A DNA stretch of 64,000 nucleotides from Lachnospiraceae bacterium (GTDB lineage Bacteria; Bacillota; Clostridia; Lachnospirales; Lachnospiraceae), in contig CAJTCY010000022.1 of the NCBI GenBank assembly GCA_910575075.1, positions 1 through 64,000 of the forward strand, written 5' to 3'. The notes under the pieces were generated by a model. The model ran no database searches and was not told where the DNA came from. It saw only the letters and a list, made by a program, of their open reading frames with translations. The translations under genes were made by a program, and so were the position numbers. Numbering within the stretch: the stretch's first letter is position 1; each line of letters opens with the position of its first letter. This document shows positions 9,239 to 17,059 of this stretch, one piece after another.

Positions 9239-9325
9239 ACTGTCGAGAAAAAGCATTTCCTGTCGAAATGTCGTGTAATAAAATGACGAATTTCGTTTGC
9301 CTTTTTTCCTGAAAAGGACTACAAT
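9239..9325 (+). promoter_or_regulatory. Spo0E-like gene promoter with two candidate Spo0A boxes
   Basis: TTGCCT (9297-9302), a 17-base spacer and TACAAT (9320-9325) form a sigma-A type promoter. Upstream, TGTCGAG (9241-9247) and TGTCGAA (9261-9267) match the core of the Spo0A box (TTTGTCRAA) and are spaced 20 bp, i.e. two helical turns, on the same face of the DNA. Confidence 0.55.
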
Positions 9326-9354
9326 AAAGCTACGGGGAGAAGGAGCGGGAACAA

Positions 9355-9540
9355 ATGAAATACTTGCAGGAGCTGCAGAGTGAGATTGAGAAAGTTCGAA
9401 ACGAACTGGATGTAGCTGCTGAACAGAATGTCAGTGCCAGGGAATGTTATAAGACCAGTATCCGGCTGGACAAACTGATTGAGGACTACATGCAGTATAC
9501 AAAGGATAAGGTTCATTTTCGCAATTGTAAACGAAAATAG
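9355..9540 (+). CDS. Spo0E-like aspartyl-phosphate phosphatase
   Basis: A 61-residue helical hairpin protein with the Spo0E signature: a first helix of heptads (LQELQSEIEKVRNEL) and a second helix containing SIRLDKLIEDYM, where the SxxxD motif is catalytic in the family. These proteins dephosphorylate Spo0A-P and so delay sporulation. A promoter with candidate Spo0A boxes lies upstream and a terminator follows at 9607, so the gene is monocistronic. GGGGAGAAGGAGC provides the ribosome site. Confidence 0.85.
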   Translation: MKYLQELQSEIEKVRNELDVAAEQNVSARECYKTSIRLDKLIEDYMQYTKDKVHFRNCKRK

Positions 9541-9606
9541 AGGCAGAAGAGAAGTTTCAGCCTGAAATTGTGGATGAAAAGAGAAAAACAGCATATAGGG
9601 AATAAG

Positions 9607-9638
9607 AAAAAGAGCTTTGAGTGCAAAGCTCTTTTTTT
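9607..9638 (+). terminator. Terminator of the Spo0E-like gene
   Basis: AAAAGAGCTTTG, loop AGTG, CAAAGCTCTTTTTTT: a 10-bp perfect stem and T-run. Confidence 0.85.
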
Positions 9639-9639
9639 G

Positions 9640-9692
9640 TTCTATAGGAAAGACCTTGTCATGCGAAAGCATGAAAGTGTCTTCCTATAGAA
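9640..9692. repeat. Palindromic dispersed repeat, copy B
   Basis: TTCTATAGGAAAGACCTTGTC, then a central ATGCGAAAGCAT, then GAAAGTGTCTTCCTATAGAA. The outer arms pair and the GAAA at the centre would be a GNRA tetraloop in RNA. It is the best-preserved copy of the family and is followed directly by the second module at 9701-9760. Confidence 0.8.
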
Positions 9693-9700
9693 CAAAAATA

Positions 9701-9762
9701 ATATGCGCAGGGTCTGCCTCAGCGAAGCGAGGGTACTCGCACAAGAGGAATTTTTCTTGTAT
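9701..9762. repeat. Second module of the composite repeat
   Basis: A segment from AATATGCGCAGGGTCTGCC through TCAGCGAAGCGAGGGTACTCG to ACAAGAGG reappears inverted at 30930-30979, in both places directly beside the palindrome and in the same relative orientation. The two modules therefore form one mobile or dispersed unit of roughly 120 bp. Confidence 0.75.
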
Positions 9763-9893
9763 ATATATGGGGGTCAGAAGGGTACAATTTATTTATATAT
9801 ACTATATATTGTTGTTAGAGATTACCTGATTTGTTCTAAATATAAGACAAATTTGCTATTGCTTTTTTGAGGTCAATAAGCTAAAATGGAATG

Positions 9894-9947
9894 AAAGTGG
9901 AGGAAAGTGGTAAAAAAGGGGTTTAAGTGGTGGATAAGTGGATAAAA
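9894..9947 (+). promoter_or_regulatory. MraZ-type operator array upstream of mraZ
   Basis: Direct repeats of AAGTGG-type units with a 10-11 bp period: GTGG at 9897, 9907, 9927 and 9938, with a GGGG variant at 9917. Family knowledge: MraZ represses the dcw operon by binding tandem GTG(G/T)-containing boxes in front of its own gene. The array ends about 55 bases before the mraZ start. Confidence 0.65.
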
Positions 9948-9999
9948 TGTGGAAAACATACACAAATCCATTGCAGCCGAAGCGTTAGAAGGTGATTTT

Positions 10000-10431
10000 A
10001 TGTTCATGGGAGAATACAATCATACCGTTGATACAAAGGGCAGGCTGATAGTTCCTTCTAAATTCAGAGAATTGCTGGGTGAAGAGTTTGTAGTTACAAA
10101 GGGATTGGATGGATGCTTGTTTGTGTATTCTTCAGAAGAATGGAAGATCATAGAGACAAAGTTTCGGGAAGTGTCACAATTTTCCAAAGAAGCCCGCAAG
10201 TTTGCAAGATTTTTCTTTGCAGGAGCAGCGTCCTGCGAAGTGGACAAGCAGGGGCGTGTACTCTTGCCAGCGGTTTTACGGGAATTTGCCGGAATTGAGA
10301 AAGAGGTGGTTCTGGCAGGTGTGGTAAACCACATTGAAATCTGGAGCAAGGACAGATGGCAGGAGACCAGTGAGTATGATGATGTGGAAGAGATCGCGGA
10401 GCATATGGCAAGTCTGGGGCTTATGATTTAG
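10000..10431 (+). CDS. mraZ: Transcriptional regulator MraZ
   Basis: A 143-residue, AbrB-like double swapped-hairpin DNA-binding protein that regulates the dcw cluster it heads. The diagnostic N-terminus MFMGEYNHTVDTKGRLIVPSK and the second copy of the motif near residue 80 (SCEVDKQGRVLLP) are clear. I chose ATG 10000 because homologues start there and GAAGGTGAT precedes it; the frame is open to a GTG at 9949 that lies within the regulatory region. rsmH follows after 62 bases. Confidence 0.95.
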   Translation: MFMGEYNHTVDTKGRLIVPSKFRELLGEEFVVTKGLDGCLFVYSSEEWKIIETKFREVSQFSKEARKFARFFFAGAASCEVDKQGRVLLPAVLREFAGIEKEVVLAGVVNHIEIWSKDRWQETSEYDDVEEIAEHMASLGLMI

Positions 10432-10493
10432 CAGAATAAGTATCCCGTACAATGTCTATGCAAAAGGTTCTCAGAAACAGGAAAGGAACGGCC

Positions 10494-11444
10494 ATGGAAT
10501 TCAAACATAAATCAGTGCTTTTAAGGGAGACAATTGAATACTTGAATATCAAGCCAGAAGGGATTTATGTGGATGGCACGCTGGGCGGCGGAGGGCATGC
10601 CTATGAAGTATGTAAACGTTTGTCGGCAAAGGGTAAATTTATTGGAATTGATCAGGACGAAGATGCAATCAAAGCTGCATCCAGAAGGCTGTCTGAGTTT
10701 GAAGACAGAATAAGAATCATAAGGAGTAATTACTGTGAAATGCGGGAAGCATTGGCAGGAGTTGGAATATACATGGTAGATGGAATCGTATTGGATCTGG
10801 GAGTTTCATCTTATCAGCTGGATGACCCGGAACGAGGATTCACTTATCGGGCAGAAGAAGCGCCATTAGATATGCGGATGGATCGAAGACAGCGCTTTAC
10901 AGCAAGAGATTTGCTTAATACATACAGTGAAATGGAGCTGTACAGGATTATCCGTGATTATGGAGAAGAAAAATTTGCAAAAAATATTGCCAAGCACATT
11001 GTGGCAGCCAGAGAAGAGAGGGAAATAGAGACTACGGGACAACTGACAGAGATTATCAAAAGAGCAATCCCTGCAAAGATACGGATGAATGGAGGGCATC
11101 CTGCCAAGCGCACATTTCAGGCGATTAGAATTGAACTGAACCGGGAGCTGGAAGTATTGCAGGATTCTCTGGAAGATATGATAGATCTCCTGAATCCAGG
11201 AGGAAGGATATGTATTATTACGTTCCATTCTCTGGAGGATCGGATCGTGAAAAGCATTTATAAAAAGAGTGAACAGCCGTGTACATGTCCCAAAGAATTT
11301 CCGGTATGTGTATGTGGAAAAAAATCATTGGGGAGCGTGATAACCAGAAAACCCGTGGTTCCGTCGGAGGAAGAGGTTATATATAATTCACGTTCAAAAA
11401 GCGCGAAACTCAGGGTATTTGAGCGAACTAAACAGGAAGACTGA
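10494..11444 (+). CDS. rsmH: 16S rRNA (cytosine(1402)-N(4))-methyltransferase
   Basis: A 316-residue AdoMet-dependent methyltransferase modifying C1402 in the ribosomal P site. Visible features are the AdoMet-binding [11 protein letters not shown] at about residues 23-33, [27 protein letters not shown] and the C-terminal [16 protein letters not shown] 10494 follows GAAAGGAACGG; the in-frame ATG at 10452 would add 14 residues not usual in the family. It is the second gene of the dcw cluster and sits 20 bases before ftsL. Confidence 0.97.
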   Translation: MEFKHKSVLLRETIEYLNIKPEGIYVDGTLGGGGHAYEVCKRLSAKGKFIGIDQDEDAIKAASRRLSEFEDRIRIIRSNYCEMREALAGVGIYMVDGIVLDLGVSSYQLDDPERGFTYRAEEAPLDMRMDRRQRFTARDLLNTYSEMELYRIIRDYGEEKFAKNIAKHIVAAREEREIETTGQLTEIIKRAIPAKIRMNGGHPAKRTFQAIRIELNRELEVLQDSLEDMIDLLNPGGRICIITFHSLEDRIVKSIYKKSEQPCTCPKEFPVCVCGKKSLGSVITRKPVVPSEEEVIYNSRSKSAKLRVFERTKQED

Positions 11445-11464
11445 ATAGGATAGGAGCTGAATGT

Positions 11465-11992
11465 ATGAGACAACAGGAAAATCGAACGTACCAGGAGAGA
11501 AGGGCCAGCTATATTGATGGAAATACAGTGAGGAGAGTTCAGGAAGAACCAAGAAGACGAAGTGAAGAAATTCATGAGGAATATATTCAAAAGCAAAGAG
11601 AGGACAGAGAGCGGAAGCAGCGGCAGAAAAGTGCAAGAGCAGCAGCACGCAGGAATCGGGAGCAGGCACTTGTGATGGGTCCGGGATATGTCATGTTTCT
11701 TGCCGTTTCCATGATGCTGCTGATGACAGTTTTTGGCTGTTATCTGCATCTTCAGTCAGAATTAAACACTCATATGAGAAGTGTGACGGCGCTGGAAGCA
11801 GATGTAATGAATTTAAGAAATGATAATGACGCTGCCCAGAAGAAGATTAATTCTGCCGTGGATTTGGAGGTGATCCGCCAGAGGGCGATGGGAGAGCTTG
11901 GCATGGTATATCCCAGTAAGAATCAGGTTCAATATTTTGAAGTGGACGACAGTGACTATATGAATCAGTATGAGGATATTCCAGAAAGGTGA
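11465..11992 (+). CDS. ftsL: Cell division protein FtsL-like
   Basis: A 175-residue bitopic protein: a long, strongly basic and Gln/Arg-rich cytoplasmic N-terminus (about 70 residues), one transmembrane helix at about 74-97, then an extracytoplasmic coiled coil (LEADVMNLRNDN) and the IRQRAMGELGMVYP motif typical of FtsL/DivIC proteins. It would bridge FtsQ/DivIB and the septal PBP in the divisome. Sequence identity in this family is low, so position between rsmH and the PBP gene is the main support for the assignment. Confidence 0.82.
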   Translation: MRQQENRTYQERRASYIDGNTVRRVQEEPRRRSEEIHEEYIQKQREDRERKQRQKSARAAARRNREQALVMGPGYVMFLAVSMMLLMTVFGCYLHLQSELNTHMRSVTALEADVMNLRNDNDAAQKKINSAVDLEVIRQRAMGELGMVYPSKNQVQYFEVDDSDYMNQYEDIPER

Positions 11993-11999
11993 GAGAACG

Positions 12000-14015
12000 T
12001 TGGGCAGCAGAAATAACAGACGCCGAAGGAAGAGAGGACCTGCAAGGTTTTCGAGAATTATGAAGAAGAAGCTGTTGCTGGTATTTACCATGATACTCCT
12101 TCTTTCAGGTGGGCTTGTGGTAAGACTGGTCTATATCGACCAGGTGAAAGGCGAAGAATATGAAAAGCAGGTGTTAAGCCAGCAGAGTTATGGTAATCAG
12201 AGCATTCCCTATCAGCGGGGAGAAATTTTGGACACAAAAGGAAGCATTTTGGCTACCAATGTGGATGTATATAATCTTATTTTAGACTGTAAACTGATTA
12301 ATGATGAAGAAGACTATGTGGAACCTACGATTGCGGCATTGCTGGAGTGTTTCCCGGATGTTACAGAAGAAGAAGTGAGAACGGCACTGACTAAGCAGCC
12401 AGACAGCCGTTATTATATTTTACGGAAAAAGCTGAAGTATGAACAAATTGAAGGATTTCAAAAACTGCAGGCAAAGACAAATAAATATAAAAAGAAAGTC
12501 AATCCTAATGTACAGGGGGTATGGTTTGAAAAAGAATATAAAAGAGTATATCCTTATAACAGCCTTGCCAGTAAGGTGCTTGGATTTACTACTTCTGGAA
12601 ATGAAGGAATCGGCGGATTGGAAGATTATTATAACGATACCTTAAATGGAGTTGACGGCAGGCAGTATGGATATCTGAATACGGATAATAATGTAGAAAA
12701 AACGATTAAGGAGCCTGTTAATGGCAACAGTCTGGTTACTACCATTGACCTGAATATCCAGAAGGTTATTGAAGCTAAAATCGCAGAGTTTCAGGAGCAA
12801 TATAGAGATAAGGAAAAAGAAGGGGCCGGAAGCCAACACACAGGTGTGCTGGTAATGAATCCTCAAAATGGTGAGATTCTGGGAATGTCTGATAATTTTA
12901 CTTATGATCTCAACAATCCATGGGATCTGACCAATTATTGTACCCCGGAAGAAATAGCCGGCTTTGATGATGAAGGCAGGCTGAACAAGCTCAACTATAT
13001 CTGGCAGAATTTCTGCATCACATATACTTATGAGCCGGGTTCCACGGCAAAACCATTTACTGTGGCAGCAGGTTTGGAAACGGGCAAGATCAAAGACTCT
13101 TATTATTGTGATGGCGTAGAGAAGATTGGAGGTTATGATATCAAATGCAACAATCGATCCGGTCATGGAATGGAGAGCACAGAAAAAGCAGTGATGGATT
13201 CTTGCAATGATGCGCTGATGCAGATGGCAGCAGATATCGGCAAAGAAGATTTCTATAAGTATCAGAATATTTTTAATTTTGGGCTGCGTACCAATATTGA
13301 TCTTCCGGGAGAAGCCAGAACGGACGGTCTGATCTATTATGCAGAAAATACAAACGCCACGTCCCTTGCGACCAATGCTTTTGGGCAGAATTTTAATGTC
13401 ACTATGGTGCAGCTTGCTACAGCTTTTTCTTCTTTAATCAATGGGGGCTATTATTATCAGCCGCATCTGGTTAAAAAAATTATTGATGATAAAGGCAATA
13501 CGGTGCAGAACATTGAGACAACGCCTTTAAAACAGACTATTTCCGGACAGACCAGTGATAAGATTAAGTCATACTTGTATAAGACAGTGTCGGAGGGAAC
13601 CGGAAAAAGCGCTAAGGTGGAAGGGTATTCTATGGGCGGAAAAACCGGAACTGCGGAGAAGGGAAACCGTGAAGACGATAAATATGTAGTTTCCTTTATT
13701 GGGTTTGCTCCGGTGGAAGAGCCACAGGTACTGGTTTACGTGGTGATTGATGAGGCAAACGTCTCTGAGGAAGATCAGAGCAGCGCCCTGGCAACAGCTT
13801 TGGCGAAGAAGATATTTACAGAGATTCTTCCTTATATTAATGTTTTTCAGGATGAGGGTGTGGTTACGCCGGAAGATGGCACTGCGCAGGGGCAGAGTGA
13901 TCCGCAGCAGGAAGGGCTTCCGGAAGGAACGCCAAATGCGATGCCTGACGGTGGAGACGGAACTTCTCAGGAACCGGAGCCCCTGGCAGACAGAATAGAT
14001 CCTGAGGCAGAATAG
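12000..14015 (+). CDS. Septal class B penicillin-binding protein (FtsI-like)
   Basis: About 671 residues: a basic tail, one membrane anchor (about 23-44), PBP dimerisation domain, then a transpeptidase domain with SxxK = STAK (Ser348, Lys351), SxN = SCN (Ser401) and KTGT (Lys548). It crosslinks septal peptidoglycan outside the membrane. The C-terminal tail is Pro/Glu/Gly-rich and no PASTA domain is visible. I favour TTG 12000 because AAAGGTGAGAG lies upstream; ATG 11970 inside ftsL lacks a ribosome site but is also in frame. The gene is tightly packed behind ftsL, 7 bases apart. Confidence 0.88.
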   Translation: MGSRNNRRRRKRGPARFSRIMKKKLLLVFTMILLLSGGLVVRLVYIDQVKGEEYEKQVLSQQSYGNQSIPYQRGEILDTKGSILATNVDVYNLILDCKLINDEEDYVEPTIAALLECFPDVTEEEVRTALTKQPDSRYYILRKKLKYEQIEGFQKLQAKTNKYKKKVNPNVQGVWFEKEYKRVYPYNSLASKVLGFTTSGNEGIGGLEDYYNDTLNGVDGRQYGYLNTDNNVEKTIKEPVNGNSLVTTIDLNIQKVIEAKIAEFQEQYRDKEKEGAGSQHTGVLVMNPQNGEILGMSDNFTYDLNNPWDLTNYCTPEEIAGFDDEGRLNKLNYIWQNFCITYTYEPGSTAKPFTVAAGLETGKIKDSYYCDGVEKIGGYDIKCNNRSGHGMESTEKAVMDSCNDALMQMAADIGKEDFYKYQNIFNFGLRTNIDLPGEARTDGLIYYAENTNATSLATNAFGQNFNVTMVQLATAFSSLINGGYYYQPHLVKKIIDDKGNTVQNIETTPLKQTISGQTSDKIKSYLYKTVSEGTGKSAKVEGYSMGGKTGTAEKGNREDDKYVVSFIGFAPVEEPQVLVYVVIDEANVSEEDQSSALATALAKKIFTEILPYINVFQDEGVVTPEDGTAQGQSDPQQEGLPEGTPNAMPDGGDGTSQEPEPLADRIDPEAE

Positions 14016-14058
14016 CGCTGACAAAGTTTGTAGATATGAAAAGCAGCAAAAGGTACAT

Positions 14059-14109
14059 AACCTCATAAAAACCGTAATAGATTGTAGTAACAGCTTTTAT
14101 GAGGTTTTT
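14059..14109 (+). promoter_or_regulatory. Hairpin covering the ribosome site of the SpoVD-like gene
   Basis: AACCTCATAAAA (14059-14070) pairs perfectly with TTTTATGAGGTT (14095-14106), closing a 24-base loop and followed by a T-run. The GAGG inside the 3' arm is the only plausible ribosome site of the gene starting at 14112. The structure could act as a terminator, as translational block, or both. Confidence 0.6.
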
Positions 14110-14111
14110 GG

Positions 14112-15935
14112 ATGATTCGAAATAAGACATTTAATCGAAAAAAAATATTGATTATTTTTTCCGTGGTTACACTGGTTCTTGCCATGCTGGCGGGAAGACT
14201 GGTCTATCTCATGGTTTTCTGCTCTGAATATTATGGAAAGAAAGCGGAAGATCTGCATGAGAGGGAGCGTGATATTAAGGCCGCACGAGGGAAGATTATT
14301 GATGCTTCCGGGACTGTGCTCGCCACAAACCGGACAGTCTGCACAATTTCTGTAATCCACAGCCAGGTGAAAGACCCCGAGAGAGTCATTGAAGTATTGA
14401 CAAAAGAATTGAATATGGAAGAACAGGCGGTAAGGAAACGAGTGGAAAAAGTAAGTTCCATTGAGAGAGTTAAGTCAAATGTAGCGAAGGAAACAGGAGA
14501 CAAGATCCGCAATTACAGACTTGAGGGCGTAAAAGTGGACGAAGATTACAAACGGTATTATCCTTACGACACGCTGGCTTCCAAAGTACTGGGGTTTACA
14601 GGCGGAGATAACCAGGGAATTATTGGATTGGAAGTGATTTATGAGGATTATTTAAAAGGGACCAATGGAAAAATACTGACCCTGACAGACGCCAGAGGCG
14701 TAGAAATTGAGAATGCCGGTGAGCGGCGGCAGGAACCTGTAGATGGAAATAACCTGCATATCAGCCTGGATTACAACATTCAGATGTATTGTGAACAGGC
14801 AGCAAAAAAAGCTCTGGAGGCGAAATCGGCAGACAGTGTATCTGTGATTGTTATGAATCCTCAGAATGGGGAAATTATGGCTATGGTAAATGTGCCGGAA
14901 TTCAACCTGAACGATCCCTTTACGCTTATAACTGAGCCGGAGAAAAAAGCAGAAGAGAGTGAAGAGAGTGAGGAGACAGCGGCGTCAGACAATGAGCATA
15001 AGCAGGAACTCCTAAATCAGATGTGGAGGAATCAATGTATCAATGATACGTATGAGCCGGGTTCCGTCTTTAAAATTATTACCACGGCTTCGGCGTTTGA
15101 AGAAGGTGTGGTGTCTCTGAAAGATAACTTTTTCTGTCCAGGTTATAAGATGGTGGAAGACAGAAGAATTCATTGCCATAAACGTACAGGACATGGAGCA
15201 GAAGATTTTACACAGGGAATCATGAATTCCTGCAATCCAGTGTTTATCGAACTGGGAATGCGTTTGGGAACAGATAACTTTTATAAATATTTTAAACAGT
15301 TTGGGCTTTTGGACCGCACAGGCATAGATCTTCCGGGAGAAGCGATGACGATCATGCATAATAAGAAAAATGTAGGGCCGGTGGAACTGGCCACAGTTTC
15401 TTTTGGACAGTCCTTTCAGATTACGCCCATTCAGCTCGCAACTACTGTATCTTCCCTTGTAAATGGTGGGAATCGGATCACGCCTCATTTTGGGGTTTCT
15501 GTGAAAAATGAGGAAGGAGAACTGGTGGAGACACTGCAGTATCCTGTGCGGGAAGGAATTGTCAGCAGTGATACCTCCCAGATATTGCGCGATGTGTTGG
15601 AGAAAGTGGTGTCTGAGGGAAGCGGGAAGCGTGCAAAAATAGAAGGCTTTTCCATTGGAGGCAAAACAGCGACTTCTCAGACACTGCCACGAAGTGCCAA
15701 TAAGTATATTTCTTCTTTTTTGGGATTTGCTCCTGCAGAAAATCCTCAGGTTCTTGCCCTGACCATCATCAATAACCCTCAGGGAATTTATTATGGCGGA
15801 ACAATCGCAGCTCCGGTGGTGCAGGAAATATTTTCCAATATTCTGCCATATCTTGGAATTGAAAGAGATGAATCAGCGCTGAAACAGGAAGAATCTGAAG
15901 ATGCAGAGCAAAATCATGCAGCGACAGCAGAATAG
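14112..15935 (+). CDS. SpoVD-like class B penicillin-binding protein with KTA motif
   Basis: A 607-residue paralogue of the preceding PBP: membrane anchor at about 12-32, dimerisation domain, transpeptidase with SVFK (Ser318, Lys321) and SCN (Ser373). The third motif, normally KTG, reads KTA (Lys518-Thr519-Ala520) in GGKTATSQT. An acidic insertion (about residues 276-297, rich in Glu and Ser) precedes the active site. In Clostridia the second dcw PBP is often the sporulation protein SpoVD, which makes spore cortex, hence the name; the assignment to cortex versus septum is inference. Its translation start lies right behind the hairpin at 14059. Confidence 0.82.
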   Translation: MIRNKTFNRKKILIIFSVVTLVLAMLAGRLVYLMVFCSEYYGKKAEDLHERERDIKAARGKIIDASGTVLATNRTVCTISVIHSQVKDPERVIEVLTKELNMEEQAVRKRVEKVSSIERVKSNVAKETGDKIRNYRLEGVKVDEDYKRYYPYDTLASKVLGFTGGDNQGIIGLEVIYEDYLKGTNGKILTLTDARGVEIENAGERRQEPVDGNNLHISLDYNIQMYCEQAAKKALEAKSADSVSVIVMNPQNGEIMAMVNVPEFNLNDPFTLITEPEKKAEESEESEETAASDNEHKQELLNQMWRNQCINDTYEPGSVFKIITTASAFEEGVVSLKDNFFCPGYKMVEDRRIHCHKRTGHGAEDFTQGIMNSCNPVFIELGMRLGTDNFYKYFKQFGLLDRTGIDLPGEAMTIMHNKKNVGPVELATVSFGQSFQITPIQLATTVSSLVNGGNRITPHFGVSVKNEEGELVETLQYPVREGIVSSDTSQILRDVLEKVVSEGSGKRAKIEGFSIGGKTATSQTLPRSANKYISSFLGFAPAENPQVLALTIINNPQGIYYGGTIAAPVVQEIFSNILPYLGIERDESALKQEESEDAEQNHAATAE

Positions 15936-15962
15936 CAAAGTTCCTGGCGCTCAAAGTAGTAG

Positions 15963-15991
15963 TTGACGTGGAATGCAGGGAATGGCATACT
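15963..15991 (+). promoter_or_regulatory. Promoter inside the dcw cluster, before mraY
   Basis: TTGACG (15963-15968), 17-base spacer and CATACT (15986-15991), about 60 bases before mraY. It would allow mraY and downstream genes to be transcribed apart from mraZ. Confidence 0.5.
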
Positions 15992-16051
15992 ATAGTATGG
16001 AAAAACAAAGATACAAAGCATAAAACAATGTAGAAACAAAGAGGTGTAAAA

Positions 16052-17017
16052 ATGTCACAGCAAATAATAATTCCGGTATTAATCGCGTTTGTAATAACAG
16101 CAGTGTTAGGCCCGGTGGTGATTCCGGTCTTAAAAAAGTTAAAAGTAGGTCAGACAGAACGGGAAGAATTGAAATCTCATTTAAAAAAGGCAGGAACTCC
16201 CACAATGGGAGGTTTAATGATATTAGCGGGAATCGTTGTCACTTCCGTTATTTATATCAGGGATTATCCGGCAATTATGCCTATTTTGTTTGTGACGGTG
16301 GGCTTTGGAATTATTGGTTTCCTGGATGATTATCTGAAAGTAGTGCTGCGAAGGTCAGATGGACTGCTGCCTTGGCAGAAGATGCTGGGACAGATTCTGG
16401 TTACCGGGATTTTTATCTTTTATATGACCAGGTATACAGACATTTCCACCAAAATGCTGATCCCGTTTACCGGAGGATTTGAGCATGGGATTTACCTGGA
16501 TTTAGGCTGGCTTGCAATTCCGGTAATGTTTCTGGCAATTGTCGGAACGGTAAACGGTGCAAATTTTACGGATGGACTTGATGGCCTGGCATCCAGTGTT
16601 ACAGTGCTGATCGCCACATTTTTCTCAGTGGTTGCCATTGGGACGGGAAGCGGTATTGAGCCTATTACCTGTGCGGTGGCAGGGGCTTTACTGGGATTTT
16701 TGTTGTTTAATGTCTATCCGGCAAGTGTTTTTATGGGTGATACCGGTTCTCTTGCGCTGGGAGGATTTGTGGCGTCTACGGCGTATATGCTGCAAATGCC
16801 TATGTTTATTTTAATTGTGGCATTGATTTATTGGGTGGAACTTTTGTCTGTCATGATACAGGTCACATATTTTAAAAAGACCGGAGGAAAACGGATTTTT
16901 AGAATGGCGCCAATTCATCATCATTTTGAGCTGGGAGGCTGGTCAGAAACAAGAGTGGTAGCGGTATTTTCCATAGTTACTGCAGTATTATGCCTTGTGG
17001 GACTGATGGCATTGTAG
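16052..17017 (+). CDS. mraY: Phospho-N-acetylmuramoyl-pentapeptide transferase
   Basis: A 321-residue polytopic membrane enzyme with about ten helices that transfers phospho-MurNAc-pentapeptide to undecaprenyl phosphate, giving lipid I. Recognisable are TPTMGG near residue 49, the aspartate pair in FLDDYLK (about 90-96), NFTDGLDGLA (about 170-179) and the C-terminal PIHHHFELGGWSE. GAGGTG lies at the right distance from ATG 16052. murD follows after 42 bases. Confidence 0.97.
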   Translation: MSQQIIIPVLIAFVITAVLGPVVIPVLKKLKVGQTEREELKSHLKKAGTPTMGGLMILAGIVVTSVIYIRDYPAIMPILFVTVGFGIIGFLDDYLKVVLRRSDGLLPWQKMLGQILVTGIFIFYMTRYTDISTKMLIPFTGGFEHGIYLDLGWLAIPVMFLAIVGTVNGANFTDGLDGLASSVTVLIATFFSVVAIGTGSGIEPITCAVAGALLGFLLFNVYPASVFMGDTGSLALGGFVASTAYMLQMPMFILIVALIYWVELLSVMIQVTYFKKTGGKRIFRMAPIHHHFELGGWSETRVVAVFSIVTAVLCLVGLMAL

Positions 17018-17059
17018 AGAGGTTTCCGGCGGGTTATTTTGAAAACAGGAGGAAGAAAA

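Noticed and set aside
9894-9947. Short tandem repeats suggesting a CRISPR or minisatellite
   Set aside because: Units are only 10 bp without spacers and sit exactly where MraZ operators are expected.
11970-11999. ATG 11970 as start of the first PBP
   Set aside because: Lies inside ftsL without a ribosome site; TTG 12000 has AAAGGTGAGAG at correct distance. Not excluded.
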